DNA of 64,000 nucleotides from Cristatella mucedo (GCA_009760855.2 WPIO01000165.1:291001-355000), one strand, 5' to 3'. Numbered from the stretch's first letter, positions 52,480-63,470 are shown. The notes: generated from the letters alone by a model not told the origin. Made by a program: numbers and translations.

Positions 52480-52767
52480 CTATAGCGAAGCTTCGAAGGG
52501 AAAAGCCGGCCTTTGCCCCGTTTTCGCGCTCGCGCCTTCCGGCGCGTCTTTCTCGATCGTCCCTCTCGCGTCGATCTGCCGCCCCGGCGAGCGATCCGCC
52601 TTCACTGCGATCTCTCCTTCCGCATCCGAGAGCGAGAAAACGAAGCGGTCGCCCGCCGCTGCCTGCCGTCGTGCTCGTCGTCGGGGCGTCGAATCGACTG
52701 CCACGGTCGCACCATCGGCGGCGGCGGCGGCGGCGGCGGAAGTCGCAGACGGCGGCGGCTGCGACGA
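52480..52767 (-). CDS. Orphan terminal-exon-like open frame
   Basis: After GACGGAGCTTCAG the frame reads SSQPPPSATS, an Ala run and VAVDSTPRRRARRQ, then the less repetitive AAGDRFVFSLSDAEGEIAVK and KDAPEGASAKTGQRPAF, and stops with TAG at 52482. It has balanced charge, unlike most chance frames here. However, the DNA is GC-rich and open on both strands, and no partner exon was found. Confidence 0.2.
   Translation of the reverse strand, partial: SSQPPPSATSAAAAAAADGATVAVDSTPRRRARRQAAAGDRFVFSLSDAEGEIAVKADRSPGRQIDARGTIEKDAPEGASAKTGQRPAFPFEASL
52720..52740. repeat. (GGC)n run
   Basis: Short GGC repeat. Confidence 0.85.
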
Positions 52768-53034
52768 CTGAAGCTCCGTCTATTTATTCCGTATATTTGT
52801 GGGCGCGTTTGCAGGCGTCACTCCATTGTGGCCGCCGCGGATCTTTGAGCCGCTTTGCATCGCATCGCGGTGGCTCTCACAGCACGCAGTATCTGCGCAT
52901 GCTCAGGAATCTGCGCATGCCCAGTTGCCGTTGCTCGTCGTTTGATCATCGGCGCATCAGCAGGCGAGAGAGCGCGCGAGCGCCGCTGGCGCTCCCCACT
53001 TTGGGTTTTACCTCTTGCAGCTCCGTTCGTTTGA

Positions 53035-53120
53035 TAAATAATAATAATGCACTTGATAAAGCGCCCTCAGAGAACTCAATTGCTTTCTAGACGCTTTACA
53101 TTTGCTGCAAAGGGAATATA
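53035..53120 (-). mobile_element. LINE-A tail copy
   Basis: (AAT)n then GCACTTGATAAAGCGCCCTC, only the final 85 bases. Confidence 0.85.
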
Positions 53121-53264
53121 TTATAGATAATATAATATAATTATTAATATTAATATATAAATGATACAATTCGCTGTCATCAGGGACATCCGGTTGATCC
53201 GCAAGCGAGCTAGCGAATTTTGCAAATCTCGAGCCTTTTTTAAATACGTTTAATTGCCTTGAGA

Positions 53265-53335
53265 AAAATTAGAAAGTAAAAATTAGAAAGAAAAATTAGA
53301 AAGAAAAATTAGAAAGTAAAAATTAGAAAGAAGAT
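53265..53335. repeat. (AAAATTAGAAAGT)n-type tandem repeat
   Basis: Five short units of AAAATTAGAAAG. Confidence 0.85.
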
Positions 53336-53699
53336 TATAACCATCGGCACTTTCTTGATCGAGAGCTGCCAAGTAGGCGAGGCAGAGGAACAGCTGACAG
53401 CGCATGCGAAGTTCAATGCAAGAACGCGCCTCTAAATCCCTCCGCTCGTAAAGAGTGCTCTGCCACCCACCACATGCGTCGAAAGCTTCTTCATTTTGCT
53501 TAATTCGTGCTGTTAACGAGAGCGCGATTGCGGCGATCGTGGGCGATCGCGAGGAGAGCCCTTCGCTTGGAAACTAGACAAAAGCCTAGCGAAATGAGAG
53601 ACTCGCGGACGGTGCTCGAAGACGAGCCTGGCATCCGCCATTTCCCCGTGCGGAACTTCCGGTCTCTTGCTTTTGGGACATAGGCGCGTTCTACTAAAG

Positions 53700-53835
53700 T
53701 GTTTACAAGCTAATTTAACAGCCTAATTCATATTTCGGCAGCAGAAGGGGATTAGAGGCAATCGCTGCCGCTTGCAGTGAACCGTACAGGATTTCCCGAA
53801 GTAGGACTCGAATCCACGACCCGGAAGATGCGAGA
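53700..53835 (-). mobile_element. SINE-2 copy
   Basis: Reverse tail AACAGCCTAATTCATA, body CGCTTGCAGTGAACC and B box GGACTCGAATCCACGACC. Confidence 0.75.
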
Positions 53836-53954
53836 TCCGCTCTCGCGGCCGAGCGCCACCTCGCGTCCGAGCGCTACCTCGCGGCAGAGTGCCACCTCGC
53901 GGCAGAGCGCCTCCTCGCGGCTGCCACTCTGTTTGCCGCTCTAATCTGTGATAG

Positions 53955-53975
53955 CTCTCTCTCTCTCTCTCGCTC

Positions 53976-54007
<32 letters not shown>

Positions 54008-54126
54008 GCTCGCTCTCTCGCTCTCTCTCTCTCTCGCTCTCTCTCGCTCTCTCTCTCTCGCTCTCTCTCTCTCGCTCTCTCGCTCTCTCTCTCTCTCGCG
54101 CTCTCTCGCGCGCTCTCTCTCACGCG

Positions 54127-54212
<86 letters not shown>

Positions 54213-54215
54213 GAC
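53955..54215. repeat. (CT)n/(CTCG)n microsatellite
   Basis: CT tract with regular CG interruptions. Confidence 0.97.
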
Positions 54216-54354
54216 GACTCTCTCTCTCTTCCTTTCGCGAAATTTCGCCCCTCGCTCGGCTGCGCCGCCTCGATGGGACGCCGCGCGGCGGCGTGTGCAA
54301 CTTCACCTTGCTCGCCCCTGCCGCCGCTGTAGCTAGCGGCTGACCCCTCGTCAG

Positions 54355-54447
54355 GACCCACCGCGATGTCGGCCAACGCGACGATTGGCGGTCTGCGACT
54401 CTGCAGTTCGGCGTCGCCGTGCGCTCTCGGCGCCCAGTGCATACAGG
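54355..54447 (+). CDS. Model 4: first cysteine-rich exon (EB/EGF-like module, first part)
   Basis: The acceptor is GACCCCTCGTCAG|GA and the donor is ACAGG|GTAAGTAAG, phase 1 at both ends. It encodes SANATIGGLRLCSSASPC, ALGAQCIQ and the first base of a Gly codon. With the next exon it reads CALGAQCIQGVCFCYG, the C-x-x-G-x-x-C-x-x-x-x-C-x-C-x-x-G spacing of EB-type and EGF-like modules. No signal peptide precedes it in this exon, so an upstream leader exon is missing. An in-frame TAG at about 54331 shows that the frame does not extend further 5'. Confidence 0.55.
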
Positions 54448-54485
54448 GTAAGTAAGTACGGCGCTACGCGCGCCCTCTCACCGCC

Positions 54486-54489
54486 GCCG

Positions 54490-54539
<50 letters not shown>

Positions 54540-54540
54540 C
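54486..54540. repeat. (GCC)n microsatellite in model 4 intron 1
   Basis: 18 GCC units; it sits between two proposed exons only 185 bases apart. Confidence 0.97.
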
Positions 54541-54632
54541 TCGACCTCGACGGAGGCGGATGCGCTTCGCGGCGGCGGCGGCGCCATCGCCGTTCTGCGT
54601 GCACCGAGAATTCCGTCGCTTCGCGCGAGCAG

Positions 54633-54913
54633 GCGTCTGCTTCTGCTACGGAGTTCTCTGGACGTCGCCGATCTGCACCACTCCGTCGTCGTTCAGCTCG
54701 CTGCTGCAGCCGTGCTCGCTCGCCGTGGACTGCTCGCCGTCCTTGAACTCAACCGCCCTGGGCCAAGCGGTGTGCGGCTCGTCGGGCTACTGCTACACGC
54801 CTTGCGGCGCCACCGACAGCAGCTGCTCGCCAGCTGCCGCGTCAGGCGCCGCAGCCACCGCCGCGGCGTGCGTCGGCGGGGTGTGCGTCTGCACGATCGA
54901 CAACACGATTAAG
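54633..54913 (+). CDS. Model 4: second cysteine-rich exon
   Basis: The acceptor is GCGCGAGCAG|GC (weak pyrimidine tract, phase 1) and the donor is ATTAAG|GTGAGC (phase 0). It encodes VCFCYGVLWTSPICTTP, then QPCSLAVDCSP, NSTALGQAVCGSSGYCYTPC, DSSCSP and finally ACVGGVCVCTIDN. The even spread of cysteines and the repeated C-V-x-G-V-C-V-C pattern suggest a secreted or extracellular EB-like domain. An N-glycosylation sequon (NST) is present. Confidence 0.55.
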
Positions 54914-55364
54914 GTGAGCGACGGCGGCTCGTCGCCGGAAGCCCGCACGCCATCTTGCAGCCAGACGAACGCCTCTGCGAGAACAATCGAGAATTGCCTC
55001 CGCCTGCAGTCGCTGCAGTCGCTCGCGCGTAGTGTCTGCGCTGCAAGAAAATGGCGCTTAAACCCCTAACCGCGGTAGTTTACTAAAAACGGCCTAAAAC
55101 CTTGCCATTCGCAAATTCGAGCTCGTTCTCAACTCAGTACTAGCCCGCCTACCTAGCCGAGCGCTTACTCCATCGTCTGCGCTGGCTGGCGCTGCAGATT
55201 CCGGTCGGCCTAGGCGGAAGTCATGGACGCGGCAAAGACATATGACGCGCCGACTCCAAAAGGGTTGCGTGCGCACGTTGCGTGCGCACGCAGCTGATAA
55301 AGCACCGCGTGCGACAGACACGCGAAGATGCGCTGCAAATTTTGTGAGGCGAACGCTGGCCGAG

Positions 55365-55570
55365 GTATGGCATTGGGCGAGATGTGACTTTGCCGAGGTG
55401 TGACGTTGGGTGACATGTGAAGCTGTGCGATATGTAACGTTGAGTGACATGTGATCTTCGGCAAGATGTGACGTTGGGCGAGGTGTGACGCTGGGCGAGA
55501 TGTGACGCTGGGCGAGATGCAATGTTGGATGGGATGTGACATGAGGCGAGATGAGACATTGGACGAGATG
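55365..55570. repeat. Degenerate 16-19-bp tandem repeat (GGGCGAGATGTGACGTT-like)
   Basis: About 11 diverged units with a common GATGTGA core. Present in model 4's large intron. Confidence 0.82.
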
Positions 55571-55684
55571 CTACTCAGAGGACACTCGAAGCATGTGGCT
55601 GGACTAGAAGACTTTTGCTCTTCTAATAGGTAACGCTGTCGCGCGACCGCCACTATGTTCTCGGAATCTAGGTGTAGTCTTTGA

Positions 55685-56425
55685 CAACTGACTAAAAATT
55701 TTAGAAATTTCATTAAAAAGACTGCCTCCATTGCTAACCGTCACGTCCGACCCCTATCAAAGTTTAGAGACTGTCCACCGGGGTGGCTTGCAATTTTTTC
55801 AAATAGCTGCTCAGTTTATAATTGATTTTAAATGAGATTATTGAATCTCGGCCAGATTATTGAAATTCCATTTTGCCTGGGCTAATAAAAATAGCTGTTA
55901 GGCCACTGCAGCTGGTGACGAATACGGCTGCAATGATAGTTTATTAATCCCAAAGGTCTGATCGTGTGTCTCCTTTGCTGTAAGACCTTGGATGGCTGTT
56001 GGTTGATCAATGGAGATGAAGTTCTTACTCTGACCTACAAGCCACGGCACGCAAGGGCTAGGCTCCTCCATACCTAGCTGAGCTGCTGCACGATTTCAGC
56101 CTCCACGTTCTCTCAGGTCCTCTAGTTCTCTAACGATAAATTAGCTGCTCCGTTCCTAGGCTTAAAGACAGTTGGCGACAGAAGTGTTTGCTCAGCGGGT
56201 CATCAACTGTGGAATTCACTTCCAAAATTCGTATGCACCGACATCTACACTCCTGCTGCCGACGAATCCTCTCCAGCCTCATCCTTGGCTGCTACTTCTA
56301 TACTCCTCTCTTCCTCGACTGCCATGCTGACCCAGCTATTTGCAGCAAATGTAAAGCGCCTAGAAAGAGATATTGAGTTCCCTGAGGGCGCTTTGTCAAG
56401 TGCATTGTTATCATTATTTTTGCCA
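55685..56425 (+). mobile_element. LINE 3' copy with a LINE-A tail
   Basis: RT fragment (KKTASIANRHVR, DWMAVG-like, KTVGDRSVCS) resembling LINE-B, ending in the LINE-A tail TTGAGTTCCCTGAGGGCGC and ATTGTTATCATTATT. Confidence 0.8.
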
Positions 56426-56575
56426 CTGGTTAAAGCGCTCTCCTCGATCAAGGTCAGGGTGAATTTATTTTATGTCCGAGGTCTTGGGTTCGAGCTCCGT
56501 GGCACATGTGAAGCGCCTCAATACAGATTAAGTTCTCTAACGGCGCTGGACAGATGAATTTTTACATATTTCATG
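56426..56575 (+). mobile_element. SINE-1 copy directly after a LINE tail
   Basis: Head CTGGTTAAAGCGCTCTCC, B box GGGTTCGAGCTCC and tail AAGTTCTCTAACGGCGCTGG. Confidence 0.78.
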
Positions 56576-56889
56576 TAGACAGACGGACAGATAACCTACC
56601 GAGGACGCTATGGAGTGATCGTAGCCAACGGTCACTGGACCGGCTCTGCAATTGTCTGCTGCGATGACAGATCCGAATTACAGCTAGCGTCTAAGTAGAC
56701 AGCGACCTTGGGCGGCGGGGGCGACCTTGGGCGGCGAGGCAGCGGACCGCGGCGGTTTTTCGTCTGTTTCGAGAAGGGATGCGCCGGCGGCCAGTGATTT
56801 TGATCAAAGATTGGGAAGGACGAAAACGAGGCTTGTAACGCGTCTGCTGCCACGTATACAATTGTACATACGATCTGCAACTCTGCACA

Positions 56890-57250
56890 GCCACAAGGAT
56901 TAAGTGGGTGTCATGCTAGAGGAGTTTTTGCAGCGCACTCAATGCCTAAGCGGCTTTCGGTGCGCACACAGTGGCCAGCAATAGAGGTTAGAGGTTAGAG
57001 GTTAGAGGTTAGAGGTTAGAGGTTAGAGGTTAGAGGTTAGAGGTTACGTTGAGTAAGAATTTCGATAGAGAGCTCCGCGCAGTCTAGGACCTGCAGAGCA
57101 AAAGCTTCTGTCTCCAACAACCTTAAAGAAAAATTATGGAGCAACTAATGTATGGTCCATAGAACTGAGGGCAGGAGGAAGCAGAAAATGGTGCACTGGC
57201 TCAGCTAGGTGCGAAGGAACAAAGCCGCGGCCTTGGGTGTCAGCTTAAGA
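56890..57250 (-). mobile_element. LINE-B 3' copy with an internal heptamer array
   Basis: Reverse 3' region (AGCGCACTCAATGCCTAAGCGG, CAGTCTAGGACCTGCAGAGC). It is interrupted by the (AGAGGTT)n array. Confidence 0.82.
56984..57046. repeat. (TTAGAGG)n heptamer array inside LINE-B
   Basis: About eight and a half perfect units. Confidence 0.95.
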
Positions 57251-57289
57251 ATGTCGATAAATAATAAATAAATAATAGTAAATAGTAGC

Positions 57290-57425
57290 TGATTGAACAG
57301 CCTCGTTTGCATAGCGTCTGAAGACACTTAATGGCTGTCACAAACGCTTGCAGTTGGCAATATAGGATCGCCCACTGCAGGATTCGAACCCGTAACCTAG
57401 GTCGTGAAGAACGAGCACCTCCCGG
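57290..57425 (-). mobile_element. SINE-2 copy
   Basis: Reverse tail GAACAGCCTCGTTTGCATAGCG, body and B box GGATTCGAACCCG. Confidence 0.83.
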
Positions 57426-57589
57426 ATCGCTCCTACGATCGACCGCAGCAATCGCGGCATCCGCAGCGAATGATAATCATGTGATGCGGAGCCTCTTTGT
57501 GATTGGTTGTCCAAACTTGGTGCTCCATTCGCCGCACTCGATCGAAAGGCTAAATGGACTTTTTTTGGTAGCTTAGCCCAAAACTCAAT

Positions 57590-57850
57590 TACAGCAATAA
57601 TAATATTTTTATTATACGTTTGTATAGCGCCCTCGGAGAACTTTCTGAGCACTTTACAGCTGCTGTAAAGAAAGCATGACCGAATGATTCGTGGTAACGT
57701 TCGCAATTTCATCAAGCATGACATTGTTAGATATTACAACCACAGGATCAACACGTAGATACGGTTAGCACCAGTAGCAGCAGCAGGCACAGCGTCAGCG
57801 CGCACACAATGGACGAATCGCAAGGACCAAGTGCCGGTAATAAGCAGGTG
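57590..57850 (-). mobile_element. LINE-A 3' copy
   Basis: (AAT)n, reverse tail GTATAGCGCCCTCGGAGAAC and 3' UTR with an AGC-rich segment. Confidence 0.78.
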
Positions 57851-57902
57851 CGTTTGAGGCGCAGGCTGACCACCCGCAGCCAGCCACTGGGCAGAGCCAG
57901 AC

Positions 57903-57925
57903 GGCGGCGGCGGCGGCGGCGGCTG
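57903..57925. repeat. (CGG)n run
   Basis: Short CGG repeat. Confidence 0.85.
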
Positions 57926-58056
57926 CAGCAGGTACGCTGTCGCTAGCGCGCGGGCCGGCAGATCCTTGGTCGCCGCTCGTGCGCGCGCGATCGAGCTCGC
58001 GCCGCCTCCGGTGCGAGGAGCCATCAACGGCCATCGGCAATCACAGTAAAGCCCAG

Positions 58057-58103
58057 CCTCGACAGAATCAGGGAGGCAGCGGCTCCCGGGGATTCTGTCG
58101 AGG
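58057..58103. repeat. Inverted repeat, 13-bp perfect arms
   Basis: CCTCGACAGAATC at 58057-58069 pairs with GATTCTGTCGAGG at 58091-58103. Confidence 0.85.
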
Positions 58104-58186
58104 ACCTGACTTATATTTAATATATATATTTATTATCTTTATATTTTATTGCATATTAGTTATACACATAATCAAGATCAAGATTG

Positions 58187-58235
58187 GTTAATAAGCAAGA
58201 TCTTGATATAAAGATTATAGATCTTGCTTATTAAC
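58187..58235. repeat. Inverted repeat, 17-bp perfect arms
   Basis: GTTAATAAGCAAGATCT at 58187-58203 and its complement at 58219-58235 with a 15-base loop. AGATCTTG occurs twice more in the surrounding 60 bases. Confidence 0.9.
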
Positions 58236-58539
58236 TAATATTTCTAGCCATTAGCACGGTCTTCATATCTTATCTTCCCATCTGCTTATCTTGTCTTGCC
58301 ATCTTCTTATCTCATTGTCTCGGACATGAATCGAAAGAGAATGCGGCAGCATTCGCAGCTGTGGACGCGGTCTTCTTTATAATTAAGAGTTTTTACACTT
58401 GAATCAGTTTGATTCAGCAGCAGGTGAGCTGCCCTAGGTGAAACGGCGACTGTCCTTGGCCAGCCAGACCTCATCCAGACCTTGACCTTGACCAGACCCT
58501 GTCCACACCTCATCCAGCCGGCTTAAAGGAGGTGAAGCT

Positions 58540-58655
58540 CATCATTCAATCGTGTTTCCCTTTGCAGCAAATGTAAAGCGCCTAGAAAGAGATTGAGTTC
58601 TCTCACGGCTCTTCATGAAGAGTATCATTATTATTATTATTATTATTATTATGAA
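58540..58655 (+). mobile_element. LINE-A tail copy
   Basis: GCAGCAAATGTAAAGCGCC and TTGAGTTCTCTCACGGC, with a long (ATT)n. Confidence 0.83.
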
Positions 58656-58974
58656 GCGGTGACCTCCACGACCGGCGGCACTAGCGCCGGGAAATAGCAG
58701 CATGTTCGCAGACAATGACGCTTGCCGCAACGAGACGAGATTTCAAAACAATTTGGAAATTCCTCACGGTCACCTTAAGCTAAATTAATGCAAATATAAC
58801 CCTTTCCGTGTGGCGTTGGAAGAGTATCTCCGTCATAATCGGGAATCGGCGGACCAGAAATGGATTCATGTCCGCCGCTGCGAGCTCATCTTAAGTAAGG
58901 TAAAGTTTAGCTGATGTAACAGCCTCATTTATGCAAATGCGTTACTCGCTGCCTCTCTTGGTTTTCCCAAATAC

Positions 58975-59100
58975 AGTCTTAAGAAATAGATAAGGACCGG
59001 AAAACTTGTCGTAAACAACCGGACTTAGCACGGAGCCCTGAGGCACGCCATATTTCAGAGGTACCTCAGATGATCTTTGTCCAGTTTAAGTTGAATTTTT
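58975..59100 (-). mobile_element. LINE RT core fragment
   Basis: Minus strand encodes GVPQGSVLSP, the conserved RT motif before the YADD box. The rest is broken. Confidence 0.65.
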
Positions 59101-59339
59101 GTTAGTCGAGAGAGCAAAATAGAGCCCCCGGTACCCACAACGCATAACTGTCGGACATCGTTTCCGCCCTTCTGCTTGCGGCGTTCTCAAATCTACTGAC
59201 CTCACAGATTTCCAAGTTTTTCTAAATTTTGACTTTCTGTGTTTGCATGAACGTGGCCGAGTGCGTGCGTCCAAATTTTTGTAAGTCGAACCGTCGTAAG
59301 TAAGGGGCTGAATGCACTGTAGAATATACCAGTATATCT

Positions 59340-59964
59340 CTACTACTACTTAAAGCGAGAAGGTCCGTCCTTCCCTCAGTCATGCAGCAAGATGGCGCAC
59401 CTGCGTCGCGTGGCTAGATGGCGCAGCGTTGTCTTCCGCGACCAGTACTTTCGGGAATGACACGTAACAGACGTGCAATATACGTCTAGTATGACTCAGC
59501 GAAGCGAGTCCACACGCAGTGAGCTGCTCTCACCAGTATAGAATAAGCCAGTATCTGTACCCGGTGTGTATATATGAATCGGCCCTTCACGAGAGCTTTT
59601 TCACGAGAGCTGCTTTTGAGCGGCGACCCTCCACTCGCGAGCACGCGGGCACAGGCTCTCAGACCGTAGCGCGCGCACTTGACATGCGCTGCCATTTAAT
59701 TGCGACGTTGCCTCCAGTCCCTCCAGTCGCTTCCATCCAGTCGATCGGAAGCCTGCCGACGTGCGGCGCTCGCCGCAGGAGGCGTGCGCATGCGCTCTCG
59801 GGTTGTTTTCCGAGCTCATCGAGCGACGCCACGCACGCATGCTGGCGCGCTGCTCTGAACTAAGTGCGCTTCCGCTCGCGACGATGTCGGCGAGCAGGAA
59901 GGCCATGTCACCGACCGGCACGAGGCACATCCGCCGCCCCGCGCGGCTGCGGTCGCGCTTACAG
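59340..59964. other. Intron of model 4, no gene recognised
   Basis: Short GC-rich frames only. Confidence 0.35.
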
Positions 59965-60351
59965 GTTGGCGACTGCGCGAGTCAATCGAGGATCATCTTT
60001 CAATGGTGGATGCCGGTCGCTGCTCTCGCCGCTGTCCTGCTGATCGCACTCGCCCTCATCGTAGCCGTTTGCCGCAAGAGGCGAGGGCCACCTGCCGCCG
60101 GCGCAACGGCCGCCGAAGCGGCCATTGTGCAGCCGCCGCTGCCGCATCAGCAGCAGCAGCCGTCGCCGCAACAGCAGCAGCAGCCGTCGCCGCAACAGCA
60201 GCAGCAGCCGTCGCCGCTCGCACGGCAGCCCGCCGCTGCGAACCGACAAACGACAGACGCCGCCGCCGCTGCGGCGACTTCGGCGGCAGCGGCGGTACGG
60301 CCTTTATCCCGTGCGACAGATCGGCCGTCGGCTCACGCCGCACTGAACTAG
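59965..60351 (+). CDS. Model 4: terminal exon with transmembrane helix and Gln/Pro-rich tail
   Basis: The acceptor is CGCGCTTACAG|GTT, phase 0, matching the donor at 54913. The exon encodes VGDCASQSRIIFQWW, the helix MPVAALAAVLLIALALIVAVC and a stop-transfer CRKRR. The tail is AATAAEAAIVQPPLPHQQQQ, QQQQQPSP repeats and an Ala/Ser/Thr end, with TAG at 60349-60351. The 5-kb intron before it carries LINE fragments. The linkage rests on phase, orientation and the logic of ectodomain then membrane; it is plausible but not proven. Confidence 0.55.
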   Translation, partial: VGDCASQSRIIFQWWMPVAALAAVLLIALALIVAVCRKRRGPPAAGATAAEAAIVQPPLPHQQQQPSPQQQQQPSPQQQQQPSPLARQPAAANRQTTDAAAAAATSAAAAVRPLSRATDRPSAHAALN

Positions 60352-60589
60352 CGCTCTCTGCGAAGACCTCGACGGGCAATCTGCGGCGTAAGTGAGCCCG
60401 ACATTGGCTCGCCGGCAATCGAAGCCGGACTGCGGCGAATTTGCCAACTTTGCCGTCTAACTGAGCAGCGCAGCGACAGTTGAAGAGGGGACTGGGGATA
60501 AAACTTCGCTCCGAGTGGAGACCACTCCTACCGTACTCTTAAAATGAGACGCCACGACAAACCGTGCGCCGCCTCGGCCGTCCGTACGG

Positions 60590-60616
60590 CCGTCCGTCCG
60601 TCCGTCCGTCCGGCCG
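60590..60616. repeat. (CCGT)n microsatellite
   Basis: Six tetramer units. Confidence 0.92.
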
Positions 60617-60770
60617 GCCTTCTCCTGCAGCTGGCGAGCGCGGCTGGCCGCATAGCGAGCTTTCGCTAGCGCGTCAGGCGCCACAGGCGGCGACCGGTTT
60701 GAAACCGGCTGCGAGCGCGGAGCTCCAAGCTTCCGGCTTCCGGACAGAGGGCTTCCGACCGGCTGAAGCC

Positions 60771-60771
60771 G

Positions 60772-60827
<56 letters not shown>
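60771..60827. repeat. (GCC)n microsatellite
   Basis: Pure GCC run downstream of model 4. Confidence 0.97.
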
Positions 60828-60917
60828 GGCCGGCGGCGACCGCCGCATTCCCGCCGAATTCTGCCCGCCGCCGCTGTCAGGCGGGGCGGCGGCGGAGCAT
60901 TTCCCTCAGAATTCTGC

Positions 60918-60984
<67 letters not shown>

Positions 60985-61795
60985 TGCTGCAAGTGTGCAC
61001 TCAGCGCGCTCACCGTTACGCGGTACGTAAGCCGAGTGCAATGCGATGCTCGTACGAGTGCAAAAAAGGCTGCAGACAGATCGGATCTCTGTCGCATGCG
61101 AGCAACGGCCGCAGTGCACTCGCGGCGCACGCGGCGCGCGCCGGTAGAATAGAGACCGGATCCGGATCAGGAGCCGGATGCACGGCTGAGCGCGCAGCAC
61201 GAGCTGCGAGCGCCGACCGTTTGACCGGTTGCAAGCAGCGAGCCGTTACGAATTAAAGAGATATGAAAAAAAAGTGAGTCCCGCAATCCGGCTAATAGGT
61301 CGCCGGGGATGAGGTCGCGCCGGGGGTGCTCCCGCCCTCTCATCCCACGCTGAATCCTTAGTCCCGCGCGGAGGTGAGAGCAGTCGCGCGGTGCAGCAGC
61401 CGCCAGCGCTTATGCGTTACGGCTGACCCAGTTACGGCTGACCCAGTATTTTTCGTACAGTAACGGCGACCTGCAGGACGGCGGCTCTGCACGCACGCGA
61501 CATTCACTGGGCGATCGAGAGCCGAGTGCCGCGCGGTCGCTGCGCACGCGCCCGCGAGAGCGTGAGCGCGAGCGAGTGAATGCGAGCTCGTCGCGACAGC
61601 GCGCTCGTGCTAGACAGCTAGACAGCCGTGCGGCCAACGATTCAAGGCGCGACGCCGACTCCTACCGGTTGCGTCACCAAGACCCGACGTGGGAGGTAAC
61701 TCCACGAGAGATACTTTATTTTGTGGGTACTTTACTGAATCGGAGAGTCGGCCGCTCAGCCTCGGCTGCCTCGAGTGCACCCTCCGGCCAGTGCT
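60828..61795. other. Downstream of model 4: no further gene recognised
   Basis: GC-rich single-copy DNA, with GTTACGGCTGACCCA duplicated in tandem near 61420-61450. Confidence 0.35.
60917..60986. repeat. (GCC)n microsatellite
   Basis: Second GCC run. CCGAATTCTGCCCGCCGCC-like sequence flanks it and is duplicated at about 60855, so the two runs may derive from one segmental duplication. Confidence 0.97.
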
Positions 61796-62385
<590 letters not shown>

Positions 62386-62475
62386 TAATAATAATAATAA
62401 TAATAATAATGCACTTGATAAAGCGCCCTCAGAGAACTCAATCTCTTCTAGGCGCTTTATATTTGCTGCTCCCCC
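62386..62475 (-). mobile_element. LINE-A tail inserted in a (CT)n array
   Basis: (AAT)n and the terminal 80 bases in reverse, flanked on both sides by CT DNA. Confidence 0.9.
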
Positions 62476-62529
62476 TCCCTTTCTCTCCCTTCCTCTCTCT
62501 TTTCTCTCTTACTTCCTCTATTTTTTCTC

Positions 62530-62532
<3 letters not shown>

Positions 62533-62602
<70 letters not shown>
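62533..62602. repeat. (CT)n microsatellite, distal block
   Basis: Continuation of the CT array beyond the insertion. Confidence 0.97.
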
Positions 62603-62605
<3 letters not shown>

Positions 62606-62654
62606 ACACTCGCGGCCGTGCGTAGGAGCGTTAGGCATTTGGCGGCCGGCGACG

Positions 62655-62965
62655 CAAGTGCGGAGCTGCCACGATTCTTACGCAACGAAAACTACTCTAC
62701 TGCTGCCCACTGTAGTACATCCTTTCCAGCCGTCCTAAAGTGCTACTTCCATGCTACTCACTACCTAAACTGCTCTGCTGACTCTGCTATTGTTTCCACT
62801 TTCTCTTTGTTGCGCGAGATAAAGTCAGTTGGTTACCGAATGCGTACCGAAAGCCGCTTAGGCTGAGTGAGCTAAAAAAAAACTCTCTTGCGTAACACAC
62901 TCATAGTCTTCATGGCTTTGTGGAGTTGCAGACGGCGATGCATTACATTACGCTACGTTGGTGTG
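62655..62965 (+). mobile_element. LINE-B 3' end copy
   Basis: Matches the 35.8-kb copy in reverse complement: LRNENYSTAAHCSTSFPAVL, KCYFHATHYLNCSADSA and FSLLREIKSVGYR, then the 3' end GTTGCAGACGGCGATGCATTACA. Confidence 0.85.
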
Positions 62966-63470
62966 GAGCGGGTTAACGGTTGCAGCAATAATAGGTCTCA
63001 TTTACATACATATATATTTACATATTTTTACTTTTGCTTTTGTTTTTATTTTTTATATTTTTTTAATTTTTATTACATACATACATTTGCATAGCGTAGA
63101 ACTTCTCAATCCAGGCGATCGTCAACTTGCTGCCAGAGAGTCAATACTCGTGAATTTAGGCACCACGCCTAGTCAAACTTCTGGCCAGTCTCCCTTCTAA
63201 ACGTTCTGCACCGAGTCCTGGACAGGAATTCGCGCAAAGAATATCGGTACAAAAAAAGCAAGCTTTGACGCAAGGGATGACCGGAAGGGTAAACTGACCG
63301 GAGCCTGACCGGCCTTCTTCGCTGCGACTCGGGAGCTTACGGTTATTCCGGTCCGGTCGACTCCGGTGCTTCCGGTCCGGCAGCTCGCTTCTGGCTCCGG
63401 CTAGTGACCCGTGACCCGGAAGCGAGCTCCAGACTTTACTAATATCAACAAAAGGTTTTCAATCTAGAGC
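62966..63470. other. No gene recognised
   Basis: AT-rich run at 63000-63090, then mixed DNA with CCGGTCCGG-type repeats near 63350-63420. Confidence 0.35.

Noticed and set aside
54351-54587. Minus-strand Gly-rich frame opposite model 4
   Set aside because: It is the complement of a GCC microsatellite and a cysteine-rich exon, and has no splice support.
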